DNA from: Stercorarius parasiticus
Lineage: Eukaryota; Chordata; Aves; Charadriiformes; Stercorariidae
Direction: 5' to 3'
Assembly (NCBI GenBank): GCA_013396915.1
Contig: VWZL01000360.1
Location: 1,070,805 to 1,134,804 of the forward strand
DNA: 64,000 nt
Shown here: positions 1-11,825 of the stretch, in pieces
How the letters are laid out: every line of letters starts with the position of its first letter
Numbering within the stretch: position 1 is the stretch's first letter
Program-made: the position numbers and the translations under genes
Notes under the pieces: model-generated
What the model was told of the DNA's origin: nothing
Seen by the model: only the letters and a program-made list of their open reading frames with translations
The model's database searches: none

Positions 1-3000
1 TCTGCCAAGCAGTGCTGGCAAGTAGGGGGAAAAAAAACCAAACAAAACTAAAACCAAAAAATGGAAACCCTGCAGATTTTTAAAGCACAACTAAACGTTT
101 AACAGTTTGAAGTGTAAATGAACTTAATTTTTTCAATAATGTGGAATTTTTAAGGAAATATATGTTTATGGTAAATTTTCATCTTTTAGAAAATGGGCAT
201 GTGTCATCAGCTCTCTTTCTGGTAAAAAGACTCCTGCTGTACTATGTGTGATGTTAACCGGCCTCAGAAAACAGAGAATTCTTTAGCTCCTGTCTACTGC
301 TGGGGGAGGAAGGCTACATAAGCTTCTGCTTATCATACCAGAGCCCCACAAGTCATGAATCAGTCTCCCTATAGAAAATAATGACATTCGCTTTAGAATT
401 CATGATGTTTCTGAAGATACTAAATATTAATTTATTTTTTAGCCCTCTGTTTCCTGAGACTTTAGCACTTTCATTTTCCGTGCTTTGACCTTTAACTCTG
501 AGGATATGAGTAAATTTTAAAGGGGAAGTGGAGTTTCTTCAGTGACCACATAAATGCAAGAGCTGGGCTTTTATGAAAGATAATCCAATATTATGAAACT
601 AATGGTGAACCCATCAGACTTGGCATGGCTGAGAGGACAGCCTTAGAGCATGAGAAGTACCAGGTGCTAACGAACAAAGTGAAGGGAAGATAAATAATTC
701 TGAGCTCTGACATTGCATCCCAACAGCAAAGTACCCAGAGTTCAGCTTAGTTGTTCCTTTTCCTTGCAGGCACCAAGCAAATGTTTTCCTACATGCACCT
801 TTTAAATATGATCAGCTTGTCTATATTGCTGAGCAGAGATTTAGCTTATTTACCTAAGATCAGTCTACCTGATGATTTCTATCCACTTACCACCTCTACC
901 CCCCTCAAAACTTTTCTTTTTATGGTCTTTTAGATAAATATTTGGTACTTATGTGTCTCTAACTCTAAGGTTGCATTTTCTTTACATATGCTGTTGGTGT
1001 GACAACGTGCTAAGTATATGCAGTAACAAAGGTACATGCGCTTCTGACCTATATGCAGGGGCCAGAGCTGTGGATCAGAAAGTTCCTTTCTTTTGGAAGT
1101 GATATCCCAACTGCTGTCATTGCAAATGTTGGAGCACTGCCTCAACGACTCAGTGGGTAAGCCCTGCCAATCTATTAGCTAAGTTATTTAGCATGGACTT
1201 TGATTAACTTTTGTTCAAATTTAACTTTCTCTTGGAAAAGCTAGCTGTTTGTTTTCTGTTGCTGCTACAGTTGTGGCTAATGTCTTGGGATCTACATTAT
1301 AAAAATGAAGAAATAAATTATTGTATTGATATGGATTTTTGTTTGGCATCAGCAAGCTATATTCATGACTGCCAGCAGCTGAAGCAGCCAGATGTGTGTG
1401 TACGTGCGTGGTTTTTCAACCACATAGGCTTTTGCGCAATAAATCCATTAGTGCTGATTGCTTCCCTTTCTCTAAAAGGCCCTGCTTTTTCGCTTCATTT
1501 TGCTACCTCTAACTCTAATTCAGCAAATAGCTTTTAGTAAAATCCTAAAGAGTAGGACATTCGTGAATTATAATTTAATGCATTAGTCATAATAGCAGAT
1601 GAACTTGTTAAGGGTGAGTCATGACTCTATTGCCTGCATCTTCTAGATGTAAAATGGATCTTTGTGGCATTTTTTTTGCCTCCAACCTTCTTCATTCTGT
1701 TCTGAATGACAAATGCCTCATCTGTTTTATGGGTAGGAAGTCATACTGTATGAAAAAGGCACCTGCTTTCTCTCTGCATTTTTAATTGTATTTGCTCATT
1801 ACTACCTGTGAAACCAACCCTCTCTGTTTTTTTCTGAGCAAGTTGTAAATATGGCTTCAATATACATTATGTTTAATACAAGAAGAGTCTTTTTTGGCAT
1901 TTTTCACCAGGTCTCACCTTGCAAAGTAGGGAGACCACCCCTAGAGTGGAGGGTGCAGCTGCTGCTGGCGACGCGTCAGAGCAGAGTTGGGGCTGGGAAG
2001 CACATGTGGTATGGTCTCTCGGTGTCAGAACGTCTTTGTCTCTTGAAGGCATAATTTCAGTTTCTAAATTATAAGTCATTTTATGGAGGTTTATCACCTT
2101 GGGCTTGAAATGGAGCCTGCAGCTTCAAAGTCAACCTTTTCTCACAACAACTCATATGCTACTTTGGAGTGTGGCAGCTGAAGACAGCTAGAGGGAGAAG
2201 TGATTTCCCTGTGACCCCGACTATTTATTCCGTACATTTACCGATGTCTTTGTACTTTTCTCATCACCCAAAGCTGCAAGTTGTGACTAAGCTGTTACAA
2301 TACCTCCCTGCCAGCAGAAAGGGAGGTCTTCCTTCCTCTCCACGTCCCTCCCACTGCCCAGTCCCCAGCGCTCCCTTCCGCCCACTGCTACTTATGGGAC
2401 CGGTCAGGGAGCTGGGGCAGCCCCGTGGCTTGGCAGCACAGGGCCAGAAGAGGATGAAGGGAGAGAAGACCGGGGCAGGGGAGAAGATGCCGTCCCCTTT
2501 TGATGGTTCTGAGATCAGCTCATGCCGAAGCCATAAGGCATCTAGCTTCCCAAAAAAGTTTCACTTTTCCTGTCCCATGGGTGGTTAATCGATGAGCCTT
2601 TTGGATTGCCACACAATACAGGAAAACATTTTTTGTAAACTTGAGAAATGCAACTGAATGATAATGCGATTTGAGGGCATATGATAGGTTCCTCCTCAGG
2701 GAAGAAGTTGTCACAGTTTCGTCCCAAGATCCCAGCCTTTTTTACAGTCTCTCCAAATATACCCTAAAGCAAGAGCAATGTAGATTCTTCATGGGGTGGG
2801 TCCACCAGATCCCTCAAGACAAGGTCCATGAGTCAAGCTCTTACTCATTTCCATGGACATGCCAAGGAGCCTGTTTTTTAAGGCACATACCTTCCAGGCA
2901 AGTAGTGCTATCAGAAATAATTGTAGTGATGCAGCTCCCTCTTCAAAACAAGCCAGCATTTGTTAGTTCACTGGACACAATTGGCAGTGTCCTTTGGTTA

Positions 3001-6000
3001 GAGGGCTGAGTCAAAATTTGGATTATGCCTACAGATGCAGGAGTAGTCACGCAACAGGCTTTGCTTTTCCCACGAAACATCTTACTTTCTCTCCCTCTGT
3101 GTGCCTCTTCTTATGTATCTTTGCCTACTATGGCTATGTCCTTTTAAATTCTTATTACTGAAATTACTCCACAGTTATGAAACCTTCTGTTATCTCCACC
3201 ATGGTGCTCTTCCTTCAGGAAAACAGCTCGTTCAGCTCTTGACAGATCATTTCATACCAGCCTGCCCTGGCTACTATTTGCCCACATTTCACTTTCAACA
3301 GTCAAGGCTAGTGATTAACTGTTTTCTCACCTCTCCCCTGTCCAGCAGCACACAGGAAACTGGAGAAGCCCAAACATAGTTCATAAAAATAATACCCAAA
3401 GCCCCTTGTTCCTCACTGAGACTTTATGTAGGGGTACAAAAGAGTTGTCCCAGGGCTCTTGAAGTTTTGCATAAAGCAAGGAGTTAAATATTTTCAGTTC
3501 ACATGTGCAAATGGAACAACATTTCAGGAGTCTGCAACTGAACACCTGCACCCTTGAAGACCAGAGCCTGGTGTGCTGAGGGGAAGAAAGTTGCCCCGTG
3601 TGCTTACATACACTTTATGGACTTTGTGAGGACTTTGTAAAAAGGGTGATTCTGTTAATGGTTAACCAAGTCAATAACAAGACTGGGAAAACTGTTAATG
3701 GTATATTTCCCTGAGAGTTCAGCTAGAGCAATTTGTAAAATGATGCGTGATATCCATGTGCATACACAGACTTATCCCAAGCAGAAGTGGGCAGAGTATC
3801 GCAAGCGGTGTGCAAGGCTTCCTGACTCACTGCACAAATAATACAGTCGGGGAGTATCACTTGGAATGATTCCTTCCAAAAAACAGTGTTATATAAGGCC
3901 AAAATTCACTCCGGTTGTGGTAGGTCTGATTTCATCCTTGTCTGTCCACACTTGGGCTGAGAGCAATAACTTGTCCCAGAGAGTCCTTGACTCAGGAACA
4001 TCCAAGTCCCTGCATGTTGTTGTGTTGACTGGACATTTTTGTTATGCAAACACTAAATCATGTGGAGTATAGGCAAAGAAAAGAACCGGTTTGTACTGGG
4101 ATGTGGCCCTATGGCGTTCAGTCATTACCCCCATTTCAGCCCCACCTCTGAAGAAGGTGGCTGCTTTGCTTATGGCCACTGCCTAAGTGCCGGTGGCTGT
4201 CTATTAATGCCCACTTTGTTCCCTGCTTTTGCATGAGAGAGGCAGATCAGCTTCTCAGAGACAGTCTCCCTGTCTGTGCTGTGTTTGTGCTAGCCCTGCA
4301 CACTCTGTACATTACAGCAGTATTTCTGCTAGTCAGCAGGGCACGGTTTTGAGAGACCTCTGAATCACCATGGGCATCCTCTTCTGCAGACTGGGGAAGG
4401 GCTGTCTCTCTCTCCCATCTTTCACCGACCGTCTGTGGGCCTTGCTCAGCAACAGCTGCTGGTGCTCTGTTCAAAGGGAGCTTTCACATCTGTCTGTAAC
4501 CATAGTGACCATCTTCGTCCCAGTGTTTCAGGTTTCCAGGAGCTGGAAATGCAAGTGCATGTGTAATGTTTCTCTTCTGTGGCACCTTCTCCCTTTCCTG
4601 AAAATACCTGCACATTCTCCTCATACAATGGAGTACAGCAGACTTATGGAAAGTAGTTCCCTTTGTCACTTTTTAAATACTTTTAGAGCCTCTTTTTTAT
4701 TTCCAGAGGAGAATCACTTGGCTTATATTTTTAAAACAACATGACTTCTGTGACCATCTTTTATCCACTGGATTTATATAAACAGCTTCAGTGAAAAAAA
4801 TACATGAAGGGTTACTAATACAATGCAAATCATCATCTTAAATGGTATCTGTCTCTTCCTCCCTCTTGTATTACAAACAGGGGATTTGCTGGGTAGTTTC
4901 CCTTTGCATTAAGGAGACTCAGTATTGCTGCTTGGCTTTCTGCCACTTTTCATTGCTTAACTCCTTTTCACAATTAGCAGCTCTTCTGTTTATTAGATTT
5001 GTATCAGTTTAATGAGCCATCTACATTGGGCCCTGTTAAATCTGTCTCTCTTGAGCAGCACTCCTCATGCTTAGTGACTAGTTTCTCCTGTCTCTGCAAT
5101 TCCATTTAGTGAAATCCCAAGCGTCTCAACCTGTAGCACACAGTCAGTGTTACAACCAACCTAGAGAGAATTCTATGATTCCACGCAATAGTGCAAGGAA
5201 GAGGAATGTCCTAGTCAGAAGTTGACCCCACAGCCCACTACTTCCATACGTGAGTCCAGATCCCACAGTGTCACCTATGCAGGTAAATGCTCATCCGGGC
5301 CGCTGGAGGCTTTACACACCCCGGGGGATCTGCAGGCATGGCAGCACACAAGTGAGCCCCAGCCTGAGACAGACACTGACATGAACCTTTTGAAGATAAG
5401 CAACATAAAAGCACCAACTTCTTTGTAAACTATTTGCATAACCAAGTTAGAAAGTTACTGAGTATCAGAGTGACTAAAGGAGGTGATGTAAGTTCTGCTG
5501 GAGCCTGAAGAATTGTTTTTCCTGCCTTTCATGGTCTGTTTGGACTGTTAGGCTGATTATACTTAGTCTGTCGTGTACACAGCTGCTGCGGGAGTACATA
5601 TGTAAATATTCACTAAAATAAATACACCAGCTTTGATAAATGCACCTTTTCTTAATGAACCTGACCCATTAGCACAAATCAGTGCAGATATTAAAAGCAG
5701 AGATAATAAGTAGAAATTTCTCCTTGTGTGTGTACGGTAGATGCCAGTAAACTTGTCACCTTTGCCATGATAGTGATACCTATACCATAAGTGGTCTATA
5801 GGCAAACACACTGCCTGCACTGTGGAGATGGAGGCAAGGAGGGTTTTCCTCAGGACAGTTAGACTTAAAAATGAGAATTTAATCCTTAAACAAGACAGAC
5901 ACTGCCTTGGATTTATTCAGTAATATTTCAGAGGCTAGAGTGCCTGGGACCTCCATTTATCTGCCATAGAAAGACAAGGGGCTGCGGCAGTCATGGCCAG

Positions 6001-9000
6001 AGGAATGTGTACCCAGTGTGTAGCTTCACACAGGCAAAGCTCCCGCAGTCCTGGGGCTCTGCAGCTCCTCGCTCCTTTCTCTCTCTAAGGCTCAGTATTA
6101 CAAAGCGATGGAGCTATTCTGGCCATGCTGAAATCTCTCTGCTTGCATGGAAATTAACTGAAGTGGAAAGTGCTAAACACTTTCCAAGAGTTACTTGACA
6201 CTCTGCAAGCTGAAGCTGTAGCAGTTTGTCATTTATTTATCTTTCATTTGCATGTTGGTCATCTTGCTGCATAGACCCTGGTGCGCCCTTACACTAAGGC
6301 CTCTGAATTACTCCAGCATTAAGATGAGGTGATGATACCTCAGTCTAAATCAAGGTGCACCTGAGTAGTGGGCATATGGTCTGCAAAGCCCAAATTACTC
6401 TTTATCGTTCTGAAAGGCTGGGGTCAAACCATCACATGCTGCACCTTTGCTGGAAGCTGTCAAATAAAGGTGCACATGAAGTGACAAGCTAGGATTTACA
6501 ATAAAATCTGATAAATGGAGGAAGGAGGCAAAAAAGAGCAAGCAACCTAATTACCTGCATACTGTAATTGGTCACTGGCATTCTTATGTTCCCTTCAGAC
6601 AACTGAATCCTTTTAAAAGAATAGATGTAAGGCTTATGATATCTGATGCTTGCCACAAACTGGAAAGTTTGGAAACTGAATCTCAGGGCCTGTGCCTACT
6701 GAAGTCTGACTAATGCTTTGTGTCTTTGTTACATTTACTCGATCCACAGTTCAAATTACAGCACAGAAACTGACCATATAATGCAGTAAAAGAGAAGTTT
6801 ATCTGTATCAGACAAAACCGTTGCATACCTTGTGCCTAATCTCTCTCTGCGTGAATTAGCATGGCTTGACAAGATGTGAATGAAAAAGGAAAGAAACAAT
6901 TTCCAAATCTTTTACCCATCCAAGAGACATCGTTGCTCAAACTTACCCTACCTCTGTTTTCCTTTTATTTTCTACCAACATTTGCAAAAGGGGTTTTCTT
7001 TTACTCACATTTCAGGGAGCTTTTTTTCTCAGACCAGTTTTAGATAAACTCACTAGCAGGCTAGTGCATAGCAGAAATAACGTGTATGATTTAACCAGTG
7101 AGTCACATGCAACAAATAATGAATTATGGATAGTAGAAGTCCAAAGAGAAGTCACAAGGCCAAGGCAGCATTTACATCCTGTTTACAACTTCAAATGAGG
7201 GCACTTAGATTCAGTTCTTTGCATATATACCTACAAATTGGCAACCTTTTTTGTTTCCATGAGCCAGAAAGGAATGTCACTGATTTCCCTTTGCTGGTTC
7301 TTGCTCTCCATACCTTGCTCTCCAGCTTATGTAAAAAAAGAAAAGAGAAATAGGAAGGCGTAAGAGACAAAGAATCAATAAATGCCCTTTAAAAAGAGCA
7401 GCCATTGGCCAATGCATGCTGCAGAGGCACCGCCAGAGCTGCCAGCAATTGTCACATTTGCTGAAAGACTGGGCGCAAAGAAGCAGCAACACGTGCCTGT
7501 AAGTGGCAAACTGCTGCAGCACCTCCGCCCTCACGCTCCATGGCTGCCCGTAGCTGAGCGAGGCACACAAAAGACCCTGCTTACACTGTGTCTTGTGGTT
7601 AAACGCACGGCTTTAGTTTCCAAAAGCCTCGCTTTGGTGTTTCTCACAAGTCATCACACATAATAAATTCATATGTGGGCAAAAGTAGAAGAAACACAAA
7701 GTATGTTTTGATTACTTGCAGAAGAGTCTGAGGCTTGGAATAAAAGTATCACCACAGAATGAGTTATACCGCCACTTTGGGACCAAGGTTGTCTCTTTTA
7801 TATATAGCAATCAGCCAAAATACGTAGTTGTTTGCTTTGCACCTTCTGGCAGAGAAATTGGTGTGATATTGATCTAACACAATCTTTCTCTTCAGGGTCA
7901 TGCTGCTCAACGTGTGCTCTGCACATACCAGCCTCTGTCTCTCTGGCACGAGAGGCAGAGCTGGCTGATGCAGGGAGTTCATTTAAGCAAAAGCAGGGAG
8001 GCAAAACAGGCTGACATTGTGCTTGGACTGTGCTGTGTCCCTGGTTACCTGCTCTGCAGATTGGCTATCAAGCCAAACTCTCTGCCATCCCTTCCTCCCA
8101 GTCCCTTCCCTTCCAGACAGCTTCATTGCCTGTTCTTCCACTTGTCCTTTGTCCATGGTTTACCATCTTCAGCCTTTGTTTCCCCGCTGCACTTCCTTTC
8201 CTCCCCCAGACAAAATTGCAATGGTCTGTTGTCTCCTCTCTCCTTCATCTTTTTACCAGCAGAGCTATCTGCAGCACAAGCCCTTTGGAACAGACTGACT
8301 TACTGTGAGTTTGTGCGGTGCCCACCACACAAAGGTCCCAATGCAATCTGAGCCACCTTGGTGCTGCTTAACCAGACCAGCCCCTGTATAGGGCCAGCAC
8401 TGCCCTCCCTCCTGCATGGATGGAACAAGGTGATTTTGGCCCCTGCTGCAGATGCTGCCTCTGAAGGCCCAGCTGAAATCACAGTTCATGCAGGAGCTGC
8501 CTGATGATGAGCATTCACTGCAAGCAGTAATTAATTCTGTGACAGCTCCCTTAAGTCTTCACCTCTCTCTTTCACACGATCTCCGCTCTCCTGCAGCTCC
8601 ATGGCTTTTCCATACCATACCTCCAAGAGCCAGCGGAGCAAGGCACTCTGTTTTCTTGCCCAAGTCTTTACGGGCTCGGTGGCAGCCCCAGGCATAATTT
8701 CCTCACATTCCTAGGACTGGTGATGCCGAAGTGGCATGGGAGGAGCAGGGAAGAGCCTCTCTGTTTCTCACAAGTGAGCAGAGCTGTCCCAGGCTGGTGG
8801 CCTCTTTCCGCTACAGCTTGTGAGGCTGTTGCCTGCTGCCTCCTCCCCTGCCAGAGGCGAGGGAGCTGCGTGCCTATTTCAACAGCCCCGGCTGGCCCAG
8901 CCTGCCAGAGCAGGCTGCTGCTCATCGCCTGTCTGCAGGCTTCTGGGGCAAGACACAGGCTTGAGTGAGACTTCCCAGGCTTGCCTCCGGAGCCTGGTGT

Positions 9001-10074
9001 CAGCTAGTGCCGAGGGGATTTGGAGGCGGCCCCACGGCTGAAGAGACACTGAGCCACACTGTGGGGAGCAGAGCAGGGTCTCATTCACCCAGGCTCAGGA
9101 AGACAAAGCAGAGCGCTCAAAATTGCCAGGTGTTTGGTGTCCATTAAAATCAAGCAAGATACAGTTTTCCTGCTAATACTCTGCTTATGTGTTGGGGCCT
9201 GGGGGGGTCTTAAGGCAAAGAAAAATGCTGGGGATGGGTCTGTGAGAAATGGTCCCAGAAGGCTGACGTTCATGTAGAAAAGGCAGAAGGATGCCTCCTT
9301 CCCCGAGGCCCTTTCCAAAGCACCTTCCAGTCATTTGCAGGGACTTTGCACCAACTTGTTGTGTTGCCCCTGTAAGCAGCTGCCTGGCTTTTGCTGTTAC
9401 CCTAGGATCTCCGTCACTTCCCCTCCCTCAGTGTGGGGAGATCTGGGGTTTTTGATGGGCTGCTGGAACCTGTGTTTGCAAAAGCAACTCCTCCTGCCCT
9501 CTGCTCCAGACTAGCCAGCAACCAGAGGTAGCAAAGTTGTCCCCTTGTTGCCATAAGGAGTAATGTGAGCCCTCTGCCTGTCTTGCACCTCTGCCACATG
9601 GTTGATTTTAATGTTTCTGTACCTTTGTGAGGCAGAGAGTCTTGTCCCTGAGCTGCCCGTGCAGCCTGCTTGAACCCCTGGCTGAGAGCCACCCATCAAG
9701 GCGCCTGCTTACAGAAATGCCATAGGAAAGTGAGGCTGTGTACCGCTCAGAAAGGCAGGCTTTGCTGTAAGCAAACCATGCTTTATTTGTAGTGTTTGCT
9801 TTCACTCATGACATAATGTCACTCAGCCTGTGCCCTTATTGGGTAGTTTAGGAAAATTAATACTTTTGGTCAGTACCAGCCAGCTGATCCATTCCTATTT
9901 GGAGACAGATTTCATGCTGGAAAATGCATGTGTGGTTACCTGACAGAAAGGGAACAAAAGCAAAGCTTTTTTCTATTACACAGAATGATTTTGTTATTTA
10001 AAATGATGCAATTATAATGAGCCCGATTCATTAGCTCTCTCTAAAAAGTCATACACCTTCAGAGATAACCATTT
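1..10074. other. Intergenic DNA upstream of LYST, no recognisable gene
   Basis: Reading both strands, I see only short open frames with no recognisable domains, no conserved exon flanked by convincing splice sites, no RNA gene and no clear transposon. In mammals the gene upstream of LYST is NID1. I looked for EGF-like or LDL-receptor-type nidogen repeats and found none, so any neighbouring coding exons would lie outside the window. A 3' UTR or a non-coding RNA here cannot be excluded from sequence alone. Confidence 0.6.
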
Positions 10075-10539
10075 TTAAATTTTAATTCCGTCTCTAAGTG
10101 ACTTGGTTTGACCTGTTTTTCTAGAAATAGTAATCCTGCTCATGAATACCATCTGCCCATTCAGACTGCTCATATACCAAATAATATCTTCAAGGCTGGA
10201 GCTTACGGCTTTAACTATCACATGATACACAGTCCCATGCCTCTTAATCAGAGCATCAAGTGATTTATTCAATGTGCTTTTTTATTTCCTGCCACAGCCT
10301 GCCCTCTCAGAAGTTTCCAACAGCTCGAGGCAGCCAGAATTCACTCTCAGGGCTGTATCCGTTCTGACTGACAATGCTTTTATAAGCAGCAGCCCTTTCC
10401 GCTTTAGCTTTCTGTATTTCTCTCCTTGTAAACTTCCCACAAAGTGGTGAACATTGTCAGACAGAGCATGTAATTCTGCAATGAATGCAGCAAGATCTCC
10501 CCTGCCTCCAAACATTGCAACCTGCTCTAAGGAGGTCAT
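10075..10539 (-). other. Two adjacent minus-strand open frames, coding status unknown
   Basis: Two open frames of 85 codons (10282-10539) and 65 codons (10075-10272) lie head to tail on the minus strand, separated by about 9 bases and in different frames. Their composition is mixed and charged rather than low complexity, which is why they are noted. No family is recognised. An in-frame stop immediately precedes the ATG of the first. They could be chance frames in conserved non-coding DNA, or fragments of a decayed gene lying on the same strand as the frame near 11.5 kb. Confidence 0.15.
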
Positions 10540-11435
10540 TTATTTGTACCACACCTGGCACAATGGGACCCGGAACAGGTTAGCCTTTAGGCAGTACCAC
10601 AGTGGAAATATTAAGAGATTGACAAGATTACATGAGTAAAACTACTTGGTGTTTCCTTGTCACATTGCTATGGAAAAGCTCAGCCTGTAATATATTTGGG
10701 AACTGGCACTGTTGTATTTACATGGCCGTGACCTGAGAATGGCATCTCATAGGTGAGCCATGTGTCAATCGATGTGCCACTGAATGCTTACTCCAAGCTT
10801 GCTTGCAAGATGAGCAGCCACGGTGATTTAGATGCATACAGAGCATTCATTCAGTCAAGTTTTCTGCTGGAAATGTAACTAGACCTCGTTACCCAAAATT
10901 TGATCCAGTCACCAGACTTTAAATCCAGCATTTCTTATATCAAAGGTGCTCCTGACCTTTTGCAGCTCTATTGAAAGAACAATTAAAAAAATCTATTCAA
11001 AGAAGAATTTGGCCAACAATGGAGGAATATTACAGAAAGCAGGAAAAAGCCAGAATGTGAGGTCCCTAATTTTAAATGTTTGTTTTGTGTAAGACAGTGC
11101 ACAGTGACTTCTTACTTCACATCAGCTGTAGTTAAGGTTGATGCGCCAGATCCACCTTTTAAGTGAAATTGCTGTTTGAGGACAGTGCAGACTCACTGTG
11201 CATACAGCAAGGGACCAGGCAGAGGTGGACAAGAGAGGATCCTGCACAATGGTGTATACGTTTCTTTGTAAGTTTGTGAACGAAACCTTGGAGGACAAGG
11301 GCATGTAGTGAAGGTAGAGCACTAACCCCAATTCTGCCTTCTTCTAGGCATGAAGGATAGATAATGTCCAGTGAAGAGGACACCATGCCATGTTCCCATG
11401 GGAAACATGTCTCCAAACACATGGCAGGTCTTGGC

Positions 11436-11822
11436 TTAAGTGATCAGATTGATAACAGGCAATGACATTACACCACACTGACTCCAATGGTCTTCTGGGT
11501 AGGTCCTGTATATAAACTGCATTTCCCTAGTGTTGATCACATCATGGCCTGTCTTCATCACCTCTGACACCAATTCATCACCGATGATTTTTCCACCAAC
11601 TAACTCTTCTGGAACATCTGTGCCGTAGTCAAAGAACAACAGGCTTTCTCTTTCCCTTGAATCACTAACATACACATTTCTGCCTTTCATTTCTATGTTA
11701 TATGCCTGCCTTTTCAGATCAAGGTGGTTTGTTTGAGAAAATTTCGCTTGTGAAATCAAGGGCCTTGCCACATTAAAGACTTGACATTGTGAACAGAGAC
11801 TTTGAAAGCATTTTTTCGCATC
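11436..11822 (-). other. Unrecognised protein-like open frame (possible exon or retrocopy)
   Basis: On the minus strand the frame is open for about 128 codons, from just after a TAA at 11823-11825 to a stop at 11436-11438. The translation is balanced and soluble-looking. It includes a run reading LLFFDYGTDVPEEL, then an alternating acidic/hydrophobic stretch, and ends near a YPEDHWSQCG motif. There is no low-complexity bias. I do not recognise the family; the FDYG segment is vaguely Tudor-like, which is only a guess. The first in-frame ATG is internal (before KGRNVYV), and the longer version would begin at GTG. No convincing flanking splice pair was found. It could be an unannotated exon, a fragment of a retrocopy, or chance. 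Confidence 0.3.
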
Positions 11823-11825
11823 TTA

